Source of the DNA: Jiangella ureilytica
GTDB taxonomy: Bacteria > Actinomycetota > Actinomycetes > Jiangellales > Jiangellaceae
Reading direction: 5' to 3'
Assembly (NCBI RefSeq): GCF_004348545.1
Contig: NZ_SMKL01000036.1
Span: 1 to 62,850 of the forward strand
Length of the DNA: 62,850 nt
This document shows positions 1 through 8,604 of the stretch, piece after piece (positions within the stretch are counted from its first letter, which is position 1; every line of letters starts with the position of its first letter). The translations under genes and the position numbers were made by a program. A model generated the notes under the pieces. That model was not told the origin of the DNA, searched no databases, and saw only the letters and a program-made list of their open reading frames with translations.

Positions 1-49
1 GCTGCGGTGACGGGGGTTCGCCGTCTGTGCGGGGGATTCCGGTCCGGCC

Positions 50-727
50 TCAGTACCAGCCGACGGACTCCGAGTGCGCCCAGGCACCGCACGGGTCGCC
101 GTAGCGGCCCTCGATGTACCAGAGGCCCCACTCGATCTGGGTGACCGGGTTGGTCCGGTAGTCGTCGCCGAACCGGGACATCTTGCTCGCCGGCAGCGAC
201 TGCGGGATCCCGTAGGCGCCGGACGACGGGTTCTCGGCCGTGTGCCGCCAGTTGGACTCGCGGGTCCACAGGTTGTCCAGGCACTGGAACTGGTCGTCGC
301 CCCAGCCGTAGTCGGCCATGAGCGTGCGGGCCGCGGACTGGGGGTCGTCGATGGCCCGCTCCAGGGACCGGGCGGCCTGCTCGGCCGCCTCCCGGCGGGC
401 GGCCTCCGCGGCGGCGGCCGCTTCGGCCTCGGCCTTGGCCTTCGCCTCGGCTTCCGCCTTGGCCTGGGCCGCGGCCTCTTCGGCCTGCACCTGGGCCTCG
501 GCGGCAGCGGCGAGGTCGCGTTCGAGCGACGGCTTCTCCGGGGCCTGGGCCTTGGCGCCGACCTCCGGGAGTGCCAGCTGCTGATGCCGTTCGGCGCTCA
601 GCGCGGTGGTCGCGGAGCCGGTGGAATCGACGAGCCACCCCGTGAAGAGGGTGGCGAGGACGGTGATCGATGCGAGGATGCCGAGTCCGACGGAGACCCG
701 GCGCAGACGCCTGCGTCTTCGATGCAC
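50..727 (-). CDS. membrane-anchored lytic transglycosylase-like protein
   Basis: Predicted to act on peptidoglycan outside the membrane. From a GTG start the protein is 225 residues: a highly basic N-terminus, one membrane segment (about residues 12-32), an Ala/Glu/Lys-rich coiled coil (about 68-125) and a C-terminal lysozyme-fold-like domain. That domain has a candidate catalytic Glu in TRESNW (about 157), then a YGIPQSLPASKM segment and a final GAWAHSESVGWY. This layout resembles actinobacterial transglycosylase-like (Rpf/SLT-type) proteins. I chose the GTG at 727 because AGGAAGG lies 11 bases upstream and the membrane segment then follows directly; an open frame continues to 967 without membrane-protein character. 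Exact substrate bond is not determinable. Confidence is good for the fold, lower for the start. Confidence 0.7.
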   Translation of the reverse strand: MHRRRRRLRRVSVGLGILASITVLATLFTGWLVDSTGSATTALSAERHQQLALPEVGAKAQAPEKPSLERDLAAAAEAQVQAEEAAAQAKAEAEAKAKAEAEAAAAAEAARREAAEQAARSLERAIDDPQSAARTLMADYGWGDDQFQCLDNLWTRESNWRHTAENPSSGAYGIPQSLPASKMSRFGDDYRTNPVTQIEWGLWYIEGRYGDPCGAWAHSESVGWY

Positions 728-900
728 GAGGGGGCATACCTTCCTGTAGGGCCCCAACACCTTGCAATGGAATCGTGACCTCTGCCAACTCACCGGCGTG
801 TCACACGGGCGATCGTGACGCTCCGCGGAGCCGTCGTGGCCATCCGCGGAAGCCGCAGCCGACGCCGTCGTCCAGGCCTCGCCCACCGCGCTGAACAGCG

Positions 901-947
901 GGAACTCCCGCGCCACCCCGCCTGCCGGCGGGTGACGCGGGAGCTCC
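901..947 (-). terminator. hairpin downstream of the phoH-like gene
   Basis: A long inverted repeat: the left arm GGAACTCCCGCGCCACCC pairs with GGGTGACGCGGGAGCTCC at 16 of 18 positions, around a short GC loop. It lies 37 bases past the stop of the phoH-like gene on the same strand, with no clear U-tract, as is common in actinobacteria. The rest of the 256-bp gap (728-983) should hold the promoter of the lytic transglycosylase-like gene; I see no gene in it. Confidence 0.55.
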
Positions 948-983
948 GGATATAGCTGACGAATCAACCAGATGAGACTTCGC

Positions 984-2327
984 TCACCCGGGCATGCGCT
1001 CCAGCATCTCGGTGACCAGAGCGGCGATCGGCGACCGCTCCGAGCGGGTCAGCGTGACGTGGGCGAACAGCGGGTGGCCCTTGAGCTTCTCGGCCACCGC
1101 GACGACGCCGTCGTGCCGGCCCACGCGGAGATTGTCGCGCTGCCCGACGTCGTGGGTGAGGACGACTCGGGAGTTGCTGCCGATGCGCGACAGGACGGTG
1201 AGCAGCACGTTGCGCTCCAGCGACTGCGCCTCGTCGACGATGACGAAGGAGTCGTGCAGCGACCGGCCGCGGATGTGGGTGAGCGGGAGCACCTCGAGCA
1301 TGCCCCGCTCGACCACCTCGTCGATGACGTCCTGAGTGGTCAGCGCGCCGAGGGTGTCGAAGACCGCCTGCGCCCAGGGGTTCATCTTCTCGGACTCGCT
1401 GCCCGGGAGGTAGCCGAGGTCCTGGCCGCCGACGGCGTACAGCGGCCGGAACACGACGACCTTCTTGTGCACCCGGCGCTCCATGACCGCCTCGAGCCCC
1501 GCGCACAGCGCCAGCGCCGACTTGCCGGTGCCGGCCCGTCCGCCCATGGAGACGATGCCGATCTCGTCGTCGAGCAGCAGATCCAGCGCGATGCGCTGCT
1601 CCGCCGACCGGCCGTGCAGCCCGAACGCCTCGCGGTCGCCGCGGACCAGCTTGATCCGCTTGTCCGGCGTCATGCGGCCCAGCCCGCTGCCGCGCTCGCT
1701 GTGCAGCACCAGACCGGTGTGGCAGGGCAGGTCGCGCGCCTGCTCGAGGTCGGCGTACCCGTTCTCGTACAGCTCGTCGAGCAGGCTGCCCGCCACCTCG
1801 AGCTCGGCCATGCCGGTCCAGCCGGACTCGATGACGGTCTCGGCGCGGTACTCCTCGGCGTGCAGGCCGACCGACGAGGCCTTGACCCGCATCGGGAGGT
1901 CCTTGGAGACCAGCGTGACGTCATGGCCCTCGGCGGCCAGGTTGCGCGCCACCGCGAGGATGCGGGAGTCGTTGTCGCCGAGCCGGAAACCGGCCGGCAG
2001 CACCTCGGGATCGGTGTGGTTCAGTTCCACGCGGACCGTGCCGTCGTCGTCGCCCACCGGTATGGGGTCGTCGAGCCGGCCGTGTTCCACCCGGAGCTCG
2101 TCGAGCAGCCGCAATGCCGCTCGCGCGAAGTACCCCAGCTCTGGATGGTGGCGCTTGGCCTCGAGCTCGGTGATCACCACGATCGGCAGGACGACCTCGT
2201 GCTCTGCGAAGCGGAGGATCGCGTAGGGATCGGCCAGCAGCACGCTCGTATCGAGGACGTAGGTGCGGCGAGCCGGCTCCTGCCGGGTGGTGCGACGACG
2301 GGGGGTCTGGTTCTTGGAAGCGGCCAC
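984..2327 (-). CDS. phoH: PIN domain-PhoH family ATPase (PhoH2 type)
   Basis: A 447-residue fusion. The N-terminal PIN nuclease-like domain (about 20-140) carries the acidic start [12 protein letters not shown] and a later GDND pair. The C-terminal PhoH ATPase domain has Walker A GRAGTGKS (about 263-270) and Walker [12 protein letters not shown] (about 361-371). Mycobacterial PhoH2 proteins of this architecture are reported as sequence-dependent RNA helicase/RNases. The GTG at 2327 is preceded by GGGAG at 6-7 bases; an in-frame GTG at 2354 has no good ribosome site. In mycobacteria PhoH2 is partnered by an upstream antitoxin-like PhoAT; no such gene is visible in the 330 bp upstream here. It corresponds in order and strand to Rv1095. 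Confidence 0.9.
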   Translation of the reverse strand: MAASKNQTPRRRTTRQEPARRTYVLDTSVLLADPYAILRFAEHEVVLPIVVITELEAKRHHPELGYFARAALRLLDELRVEHGRLDDPIPVGDDDGTVRVELNHTDPEVLPAGFRLGDNDSRILAVARNLAAEGHDVTLVSKDLPMRVKASSVGLHAEEYRAETVIESGWTGMAELEVAGSLLDELYENGYADLEQARDLPCHTGLVLHSERGSGLGRMTPDKRIKLVRGDREAFGLHGRSAEQRIALDLLLDDEIGIVSMGGRAGTGKSALALCAGLEAVMERRVHKKVVVFRPLYAVGGQDLGYLPGSESEKMNPWAQAVFDTLGALTTQDVIDEVVERGMLEVLPLTHIRGRSLHDSFVIVDEAQSLERNVLLTVLSRIGSNSRVVLTHDVGQRDNLRVGRHDGVVAVAEKLKGHPLFAHVTLTRSERSPIAALVTEMLERMPG

Positions 2328-2604
2328 GTCCGTCTCCCTCACGCCTGAATGCACCCTGACGGATCAGGCGTCTGTGTCGCGCGGAGTGCCGGGACCGAGC
2401 CCACTGGGCCGGGTGCCGGCCCTCCGTTCGCGCCATGGTGTCAGCACGTAGGACGGGCCTCCCGAGCGGCCGGCTACCCACCGTCCGCCACTGCCCAGAT
2501 TACCGCCAGGCAGGATCACAGCGATAGGACACGCCTTAACGGCCCGTGAACGATGTGTTTCGCCGGGCGCCGCCGCGGCCGGACGATCGGCGCCGCACAT
2601 GGAC

Positions 2605-2631
2605 GTACCCGCACGATCTTCGCGCGGGTAC
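2605..2631 (-). terminator. hairpin downstream of the DUF574 methyltransferase gene
   Basis: Perfect 8-bp arms GTACCCGC and GCGGGTAC with an 11-base loop, 26 bases past the stop codon at 2658. The remainder of the interval 2328-2657 probably carries the phoH promoter; no gene or strong repeat is visible in it. Confidence 0.5.
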
Positions 2632-2657
2632 GGGGTCGGGTACGAGTGCCGGCCGGG

Positions 2658-3488
2658 TCAGCGCTTGACGCCGACACCTCCGGCGATGCACTCCTGGGCC
2701 TGGCTCAGCGGCGTCAGCTGGGGGCCGTCGGGCCACCACTCCGCGCACTTCGTGACGCCCGGCTCGATGAGGTCGAGGCCGTCGAACAGCTCGACGATCT
2801 CGTTCTTCGTGCGGAACGTCCCGGAGCCCATGGGGCTGCCCCGGAAGTGCTCCTCCATGTGCCGCGCCACGCTGCTGAACTGGTTCTCGGGGTCGAGGAA
2901 GTGCGAGATCGCGACGTAGGACCCAGTGGGCAGCGCGTCGATGTAGGTCTTCATGAGCTCGGCGGGGCCGTCCTTCGGGCCCTCGAAGTGGTGCAGGGTG
3001 CCGAACTGCAGGAAGCCGATCGGCTCGGAGAAGTCGAGATGCTTGCGCACCACCGGGTTCTCGAGCACCTCTTGCGGCTCGAAGATGTCGGCCGACACGA
3101 AGTGGGTGTAGGCGTTCTCCTCGAGCAGCGCCCGGCCGTGCGCCAGCACCACGGGGTCGTTGTCGACGTAGACGACCCGCGTCTCCGGGTCGGCGCGCTG
3201 GACCACCTGGTGCACGTTCTCGGCCGTCGGCAGGCCGGACCCGCAGTCGAGGAACTGCTTGATGCCCGCCCGGGACGCCAGGAACCGGCAAGCCCGGATG
3301 AGGAAGCCCCGGTTGTCGATGGCGAGGTCGCGTGCCTCGGGCGCGGCCTGGGCGACCCGGCGGAACACCTCGCGGTCGATCTCGTAGTTGTCCGTGCCGC
3401 CGAGGAACGCGTCGTACACGCGAGCGATGCTCGCGCGGTTCGGGTCCACACCGACGGGCACACGGGCTGCTCGAGGAGCATCAGGCAT
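2658..3488 (-). CDS. SAM-dependent methyltransferase, DUF574 (Methyltransf_19) family
   Basis: The 276-residue protein matches the actinobacterial DUF574 methyltransferases throughout. Landmarks are the N-terminal signature PNRASIARVYDAFLGGTDNY, a SAM-binding motif I FLDCGSGLPT (about 79-88) and the acidic loop VVYVDNDPVVL about 30 residues later. Substrates for this expanded family are unknown. It is divergent from the XRE regulator gene, with a 196-bp shared upstream region. Genes of this family often neighbour XRE and DUF397 genes, as here, so co-regulation with the following pair is likely but inferred. Confidence 0.9.
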   Translation of the reverse strand: MPDAPRAARVPVGVDPNRASIARVYDAFLGGTDNYEIDREVFRRVAQAAPEARDLAIDNRGFLIRACRFLASRAGIKQFLDCGSGLPTAENVHQVVQRADPETRVVYVDNDPVVLAHGRALLEENAYTHFVSADIFEPQEVLENPVVRKHLDFSEPIGFLQFGTLHHFEGPKDGPAELMKTYIDALPTGSYVAISHFLDPENQFSSVARHMEEHFRGSPMGSGTFRTKNEIVELFDGLDLIEPGVTKCAEWWPDGPQLTPLSQAQECIAGGVGVKR

Positions 3489-3684
3489 TGATCAGTCCTT
3501 GGTCTAGACCCGGGGAATCGATCGCCCATAGCGTAGGTCTGGTTGATCATCGGCGCAATGGCGTTGCACCGACAGCGCACGGGTCGCCCTCATCCCGCAC
3601 GTCAGCCTGGATCATGAAGCGAAGGCTCCCTAAGATGATGGGGTCTGCGGCCGGCTCAGGCTCGGCCGACGAAGGAGGGCGCAC

Positions 3685-4572
3685 ATGACGGGCGAGGCGA
3701 CGGGCAACAGCCCGGCCGAAGCGCGTACCAGCGCGCCCACCGCACGCCGCATGGTCCTGGGCGCCCAGCTGCGCCGCCTGCGCGAGGCCGCCGAGCTGTC
3801 GCGCGCCGACGCCGGCTTCACCATCCGCGCGTCGGAGTCGAAGATGAGCCGCCTCGAGGCCGGCAAGGTCTCGTTCAAGGAGCGCGACGTCGCCGACCTG
3901 CTCACCACGTACGGCGTCAACGACCCCATCGAGCGCGAGGCCTTCCTCGACCTCGTCAAGCAGTCCAACCAGCAAGGCTGGTGGCACCGCTACAACAACG
4001 TCATCCCGGGGTGGTTCAACGACTTCGTCGGACTCGAGGAGTCGGCGTCGCTCATCCAGTCCTACGAGCACCAGTTCGTTCCCGGACTGCTCCAGACCGA
4101 GGACTACGCCCGCGCCGTCATGACCCACGGGCGGCCGCAGTACGCCACCGACGACATCGAGCAGCGCATCGACGTGCGCAGGCGCCGGCAGCGCATCCTC
4201 GCCCGCCCGGGCGCGCCGCACCTGTGGGTGGTGCTCGACGAGTCGGTGCTGCACCGCCCAGTCGGCGGCCGCAAGGTGCTCGACGCGCAGCTCACCGCCA
4301 TGCTCGAGGCGAGCAGCATGCCGCACATCACCGTGCAGATCGTCACCTACGAGCGCAACTCCAACGCGGCCGAGGGCGCCTTCACCATGCTCCGCTTCGC
4401 CGAGAACGAGCTCCCCACGCTCGTCTACATCGAGCACCTCACCGGCGCGCTCTACCTCGACCGCATGGACGAGGTCGAGACCTACGGCCGCGTGCTCGAC
4501 CGTCTCGCCGTCGACGCCGAGACGCCCGAGGACAGCCGCCAGATGCTGGCGAAGCTCCGCGCCGAGATCTGA
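3685..4572 (+). CDS. XRE-family regulator with DUF5753 domain (WhiJ-like)
   Basis: The 295-residue protein has an N-terminal helix-turn-helix (about 26-80; LGAQLRRLREAAELSRADAG then SKMSRLEAGK) followed by the roughly 180-residue DUF5753 module (VPGLLQTEDYARAV, LWVVLDESVLHRPVGG, TVQIVTYER). This is the architecture of WhiJ-type regulators of development and secondary metabolism in Streptomyces. GGAGG six bases before the ATG fixes the start. A DUF397 gene follows after 296 bp with its own apparent promoter; such XRE-DUF397 partners are known regulators and in some cases toxin-antitoxin-like pairs. The regulatory ligand is unknown. Confidence 0.9.
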   Translation: MTGEATGNSPAEARTSAPTARRMVLGAQLRRLREAAELSRADAGFTIRASESKMSRLEAGKVSFKERDVADLLTTYGVNDPIEREAFLDLVKQSNQQGWWHRYNNVIPGWFNDFVGLEESASLIQSYEHQFVPGLLQTEDYARAVMTHGRPQYATDDIEQRIDVRRRRQRILARPGAPHLWVVLDESVLHRPVGGRKVLDAQLTAMLEASSMPHITVQIVTYERNSNAAEGAFTMLRFAENELPTLVYIEHLTGALYLDRMDEVETYGRVLDRLAVDAETPEDSRQMLAKLRAEI

Positions 4573-4726
4573 GCGGGCGCGCCCGCGGGCCGCTCGCCCA
4601 CGGTCCTCTCCTCCGTACGCGCGCGTACGGAGTGCACCCATGATCACTGGTGCGCCATGCACGCCGGGCGCGAAGCAGCCACGAAGATCACGCAGCGCCC
4701 ACGCCGTCGGCGCATGATCCACTTTC

Positions 4727-4811
4727 GTTGCGCGGCTCGCACGGCTGTCGCGCAACTGATACGACGGGAATATGGCGTGCATCTGCACATGCACGCGCAC
4801 CGTGCTAGATT
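4727..4811 (+). promoter_or_regulatory. two inverted repeats and candidate promoter of the DUF397 gene
   Basis: The gap after the XRE gene contains two perfect inverted repeats: GTTGCGCG/CGCGCAAC (4727-4734, 4749-4756, loop 14) and GCGTGCA/TGCACGC (4775-4781, 4790-4796, loop 8). A TAGATT hexamer at 4806-4811 could be a -10 element. These are plausible operators for the adjacent XRE protein. The rest of 4573-4868 shows nothing else. Confidence 0.4.
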
Positions 4812-4868
4812 CGTCTGCACCGGCAAGTGCACGCATCGGACCGGTCGACGCCCTGGGAGATGAGCGGC

Positions 4869-5477
4869 ATGGACACGATCGTCAACGGTGTGACGGCTTC
4901 GGACATCCCCCATGCCGTCTGGCGCAAGAGCAGCAAGAGCGGAGCGCAGGGCAACTGCGTGGAAGTGGCCCCGCTGCCCACCGGCACCATCGCGGTGCGC
5001 AACTCCCGTCACCCCGACGGCCCCGCGCTGATCTTCACGCAGGACGAGATGACGGCGTTCGTCGACGGCGCGAAGGCCGGCGAGTTCGACGATCCCCTGG
5101 CAACGGAGCCACCGCCCGTGGCACCGGCGCCCGGCGCGGCCACGCCGGACAGCGGCACGCCGGCCCGGTACCGGGCCATCGGCAACGAGCTCGAGAGCCT
5201 GACCGGGCAGCTGCTCGAGGGCGACACCGTCCTCGACCGCGACTCGTCGGAGCGGCTGCTGCGCCTGCTCAGCGGCGTCGCCCAGCTCCAGCAGCTGCAC
5301 CGCGTCGACGCCGACGGCAACTGCACCATCTGCCGTACCAAGTCGCGGCGCTGGCACCCCGGGTCGCGGCAGGGCGAGTGCTCGGTACACGCCGCACTCA
5401 GCACCTATCTGGGCCGGTCGCTGACCACGCCCGCCGCGCCGGTGCAGCGGACCGGCGCCACTCGCCGCTCCGGGTGA
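4869..5477 (+). CDS. DUF397 protein with C-terminal Cys-rich extension
   Basis: Residues about 15-75 form a DUF397 domain (WRKSSKSGAQGNCVEVA, VRNSRHPDGPALIFT, FVDGAKAGEFD). DUF397 proteins are usually only about 60-80 residues; this one is 202 because of an extra C-terminal part ending with a CTICRTKSRRWHPGSRQGEC segment that could bind metal. The ATG at 4869 follows GGGAG by nine bases and is preferred over the in-frame ATG at 4827. It pairs functionally with the XRE-DUF5753 regulator upstream. The extension is unusual for the family and I do not recognise it. Confidence 0.8.
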   Translation: MDTIVNGVTASDIPHAVWRKSSKSGAQGNCVEVAPLPTGTIAVRNSRHPDGPALIFTQDEMTAFVDGAKAGEFDDPLATEPPPVAPAPGAATPDSGTPARYRAIGNELESLTGQLLEGDTVLDRDSSERLLRLLSGVAQLQQLHRVDADGNCTICRTKSRRWHPGSRQGECSVHAALSTYLGRSLTTPAAPVQRTGATRRSG

Positions 5478-5530
5478 TCCACCACGCGCGGCCGATCCGC
5501 GGGGGATCACTGGCGATCTGAGGGGACGAG

Positions 5531-5560
5531 ATGCTCACGGCACAGGTGCACGGCGCATGA
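5531..5560 (+). CDS. possible nine-residue leader peptide coupled to the next gene
   Basis: An ATG with a good GAGGGGAC ribosome site opens the frame MLTAQVHGA, whose TGA stop overlaps the ATG of the 74-residue protein as ATGA. That downstream ATG has no Shine-Dalgarno of its own, so termination-reinitiation on this mini-ORF would explain its translation. Too short to judge by codon use. Confidence 0.35.
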   Translation: MLTAQVHGA

Positions 5561-5781
5561 GCCCGGCGAACGAAGCACCCGAGCAGCGCTTCGCGCCGGC
5601 CTACCGAGCCCACTGCCCGACCTGCCACAGGTCCGGGCGCGAGTTCACGTCGTACGGCAACGCCGAAGAGGCAGCCCGTGGCCATGCGGGCAAGCACATC
5701 CACACGACCTACGTCCTGGACCAGTACGGCATCCGCGTCGTCGGGTCGGTCCAGCGCCCGGGCGGCGATCCCGAGCCGTGA
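5557..5781 (+). CDS. small hypothetical protein with CPTC motif
   Basis: A 74-residue hydrophilic protein. It carries HCPTCHRSG, with two cysteines and two histidines that could coordinate zinc, then a GNAEEAARGHAGKHIHTTYVL segment. I do not recognise the family. Its start overlaps the stop of a nine-codon leader. It lies 79 bp after the DUF397 gene in the same direction and may share its transcript, which hints at a role linked to that regulator. Third positions are GC-rich, as expected for a real gene. Confidence 0.55.
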   Translation: MSPANEAPEQRFAPAYRAHCPTCHRSGREFTSYGNAEEAARGHAGKHIHTTYVLDQYGIRVVGSVQRPGGDPEP

Positions 5782-5806
5782 AGCCGCCGGTGCCCCGGGG
5801 AGGCGC

Positions 5807-6625
5807 TCAGTCGCTCCAGGCGCCGGTCGCGGCCGCCCCGGCGGCGTAGGTCTCGAACGACAGCGGTCCCTGGCCGCCGACCCGCTGGACGGTGTCGCTG
5901 GGTTCGGCGTCGCCCTGCTCGCGGAGCGCCGCGAACGCGGCGAGCGCACCGCCGGCGGCCTCGCGCGGCACCCCGAGCGCCTGCTGCTGGGCGAGGTAGT
6001 CGCCGTCGGACCCGAGGTGGCGGACGGGGCGTCCGGCGACCCGGCCGATGATGCTCGCGGCCTCGCCGAACGAGAGCGCCCGCGGCCCGGTGACGTCGTA
6101 GACCTGCCCGCCGTGGCCGTCGTCGGAGAGCACCGCGGCCGCCACCGCCGCGATGTCGCCGGCGTCGACGAACGAGTACCGCACGTCGCCGAGCGGCATG
6201 GCCAGCTCGCCGGCCAGCACCGCCGGCCGGAAGAAGCCCTCGTCGAAGTTCTGGTCGAACCAGTCGGCGCGGAGGATGGTCCACTCGGCGCCGGACGCGC
6301 GCACCGTCGCCTCGGCGTCGAGCAGTCGCTGGTCGCCCATGGCCTCGATGCCACGGCTCGACAGCAGCACGATGCGCCGTACGCCGGAGCCGGCCGCCTG
6401 CTCGACGAACGCGGGGTCGACCCCGACGCCGTCGGGTGCCATGAGGTACAGCCGGTCGGCACCGTCGAGCGCGGGTCCCCACGTGGCCGGTGCGGACCAG
6501 TCGAATCGGACGTCGCCCCGCCGTGCCGCCGCCCTTACCGACGCCCCCGCATCGCGCAGCCGCGCGGTGAGCCGCCGGCCGATGGTGCCGGTGCCGCCGA
6601 GGACCAGGATGTCTCGATCACTCAT
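5807..6625 (-). CDS. NmrA-like NAD(P)H-binding oxidoreductase
   Basis: The 272-residue protein begins with a Rossmann nucleotide loop ILVLGGTGTIGRRL (about 5-18) and continues with YLMAPDGVGVDPAFV, a RRIVLLSSRGIE strand and TILRADWFDQNF, the pattern of NmrA/atypical SDR proteins such as NAD(P)H:quinone or isoflavone reductase-like enzymes. There is no canonical YxxxK pair, as in NmrA-like atypical SDRs. Divergently placed from the VOC-MFS-sigma unit with 99 bp between starts. Substrate unknown. Confidence 0.85.
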   Translation of the reverse strand: MSDRDILVLGGTGTIGRRLTARLRDAGASVRAAARRGDVRFDWSAPATWGPALDGADRLYLMAPDGVGVDPAFVEQAAGSGVRRIVLLSSRGIEAMGDQRLLDAEATVRASGAEWTILRADWFDQNFDEGFFRPAVLAGELAMPLGDVRYSFVDAGDIAAVAAAVLSDDGHGGQVYDVTGPRALSFGEAASIIGRVAGRPVRHLGSDGDYLAQQQALGVPREAAGGALAAFAALREQGDAEPSDTVQRVGGQGPLSFETYAAGAAATGAWSD

Positions 6626-6724
6626 GCCGCCAGTCAACCAGGCGGCACCGACAGCGCCGGGACCGATGACTCTCGGCCGCTCGCCGGGTCTGTCCTTGTG
6701 AGAGACCCGACCCGAGGAGACACC

Positions 6725-7138
6725 ATGAGCGGCCCCACCCTTGCCAGCATGCTGCTGTCCAGCGCCGATCCGGACCGGCTGGGCGCCTGGTACGCCGCGG
6801 CGGTCACCCCCGCCGACGACGCGCGCGTCGACACCTACCGGATCCTGCGCTACGGCGACTTCCACCTGATGATCGACCAGCGCGACGACGTCGGGCCGGC
6901 GAACCCGGAGCCCGCGCGCATGATCCTCAACTTCGACGTCGACGACGCCCGCGCGGTCGTGGCCCGGCTGGACGAGATGGGCGTGACCTGGCTGGCGCCG
7001 TTGGAGGACCGCGACGGCAGCCTCTTCGCCACGGCGGTCGACCCGGACGGCAACTATGTCCAGTTCATCCAGATCAGCGAGGAGCACAAGGCGCAGCTCG
7101 CCTCGTCGAGCCAGGACACGACCCCGGAGGCGACGTGA
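6725..7138 (+). CDS. VOC-family (glyoxalase/bleomycin-resistance fold) protein
   Basis: A 137-residue vicinal-oxygen-chelate protein: N-terminal SSADPDRLGAWYA, a central ILNFDVDDARAVVARLDEMG and the typical C-terminal DPDGNYVQFIQI. The family includes metalloenzymes and drug-binding resistance proteins. Its TGA overlaps the GTG start of the MFS exporter (GTGA), so the two are translationally coupled and probably act on the same compound. The start follows GAGGAGAC. Confidence 0.85.
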   Translation: MSGPTLASMLLSSADPDRLGAWYAAAVTPADDARVDTYRILRYGDFHLMIDQRDDVGPANPEPARMILNFDVDDARAVVARLDEMGVTWLAPLEDRDGSLFATAVDPDGNYVQFIQISEEHKAQLASSSQDTTPEAT

Positions 7139-8580
7139 CGGCGACGACGAATCGCCGCTGGCTCGCGCTCACCGTCGTCGCGGCCGCCTTCTTCATGGGC
7201 GTGCTCGACTCGACCAGCGTGTTCACGGCCCTGCCGTCGATCGCCGACGACCTCGACTTCTCGGCGGCGGGCATCCAGTGGGTGGTGACGGCGTACGGCG
7301 TGACGGTCGGCGGGCTGATGCTCTTCGGCGGGCGCCTGGCCGACCTCCTCGGCCGGCGCCGCGTGTTCATGGCCGCTGTCGCGGTGTTCGCTGCGGCGTC
7401 GTTGCTGTGCGGGCTGGCGTGGTCGGCTGAGCTGCTCATCGCCGCGCGGACGCTGCAGGGCGTCGGCGCGGCGGTGCTGACCCCGGCCGGCCTGTCGCTG
7501 CTGATGACGGTGTTCCCGGAGGGTCCGGACCGGCACCGGGCCCTGGGCGTGTGGGGCGGGCTCGGCGGTGTCGGCGCGACCGCCGGGCTGCTGCTCGGCG
7601 GCCTTCTGACCGACGGCCTGGGCTGGTCATGGATCTTCTTCGTCAACGTGCCGGTCTGCGTGCTCGTCCTCGTGCTGAGCCCCGTCCTCCTGCCCGAGAG
7701 CCGCGACCGCGACGTTCCGCGCCGCTTCGACCTGGCCGGCGCGGTGACGGTGACGGCGGCGCTGGCGCTGTTCGTCTACACGATGTTCGACGCCGCGGAG
7801 TCCGGCCGCCCGACGGCGCGGACGGCGCTCCTGCTCGCCGGCGCGCTGGCGCTGGGCGCGCTGTTCGTGCGGATCGAGGCGCGCGCGCCGGCGCCGCTGG
7901 TGCCGTTGCGGATCTTCCGGTCGCGCACGCTGGTCGGCGGGAACCTGGTGGTCCTGGTGGCCGGCATCGCGGTCGACGGCATGCTCATCCTCGTCACGCT
8001 CTACGCACAGCAGGTGCTCGGCTTCACCGCCCTGCAGTTCGGGTCGGCGGTGGCGGTCATGACGGTGGCGTCGATCGGCAGCGTCGTGCTCAGCCAGCAT
8101 GTGGTGACGAAGGCCGGGTTCGGGCCGGTCGCGCTCGGCGGCATGGTCGTGCTCGGCATCTCGCTGCTGCTGCTCAGCCGGGTCTCCGCCGACGGCTCGT
8201 TCGCGAGCGACCTGCTGGCCGGCCTGCTGGTCTTCGGCCTGGGCATGGGCGGCGCGTTCGTATCGTCGCAGATCGCGGCGCTGGCCGGCGTCGCGGAGTC
8301 GGAGTCCGGGCTCGCGTCCGGGCTGGAGGAGACGTCGTTCACCATCGGCTCCACGCTCGGTGTCGCGACCCTCACCTCCGTCGCCGTCGCACGGGCCGAC
8401 GACCTCGCCGCGGGCGGCGCCGATCCGCTGACCGCACTGACGGCGGGCGCGCAGACCGGGTTCCTGGTGGCGGCCGGGTTCACCGTGCTCGGCGCAGTGG
8501 CGGCGGTCGCGCTGCTGTGGCGGCGGCGCACCCCCGAGGCGACCACGACGGCGCCGCGGCGGACGCCGTCGGCGGCATAG
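7135..8580 (+). CDS. MFS drug exporter, DHA2 (EmrB/QacA) type
   Basis: A 481-residue polytopic membrane protein with about 14 predicted helices. It has the DHA2 N-terminal signature FFMGVLDSTSVFTALPSI, loop motif A GGRLADLLGRRR (about 63-74) and motif C-like GVGAAVLTPAGLSLL. It is predicted to export lipophilic compounds by proton antiport. The start is a GTG overlapping the VOC gene stop. The sigma factor gene begins 24 bp after its stop, so the four genes 6725-10172 look like one unit. Confidence 0.92.
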   Translation: MTATTNRRWLALTVVAAAFFMGVLDSTSVFTALPSIADDLDFSAAGIQWVVTAYGVTVGGLMLFGGRLADLLGRRRVFMAAVAVFAAASLLCGLAWSAELLIAARTLQGVGAAVLTPAGLSLLMTVFPEGPDRHRALGVWGGLGGVGATAGLLLGGLLTDGLGWSWIFFVNVPVCVLVLVLSPVLLPESRDRDVPRRFDLAGAVTVTAALALFVYTMFDAAESGRPTARTALLLAGALALGALFVRIEARAPAPLVPLRIFRSRTLVGGNLVVLVAGIAVDGMLILVTLYAQQVLGFTALQFGSAVAVMTVASIGSVVLSQHVVTKAGFGPVALGGMVVLGISLLLLSRVSADGSFASDLLAGLLVFGLGMGGAFVSSQIAALAGVAESESGLASGLEETSFTIGSTLGVATLTSVAVARADDLAAGGADPLTALTAGAQTGFLVAAGFTVLGAVAAVALLWRRRTPEATTTAPRRTPSAA

Positions 8581-8604
8581 GGTCGGCACAGGACCAGGGA
8601 GGCG

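Noticed and set aside
728-983. A possible c-di-AMP (ydaO-type) riboswitch before the cell-wall lytic gene
   Set aside because: Such genes often have one, but I could not find the conserved ydaO core words; the strong hairpin there reads better as the phoH terminator.
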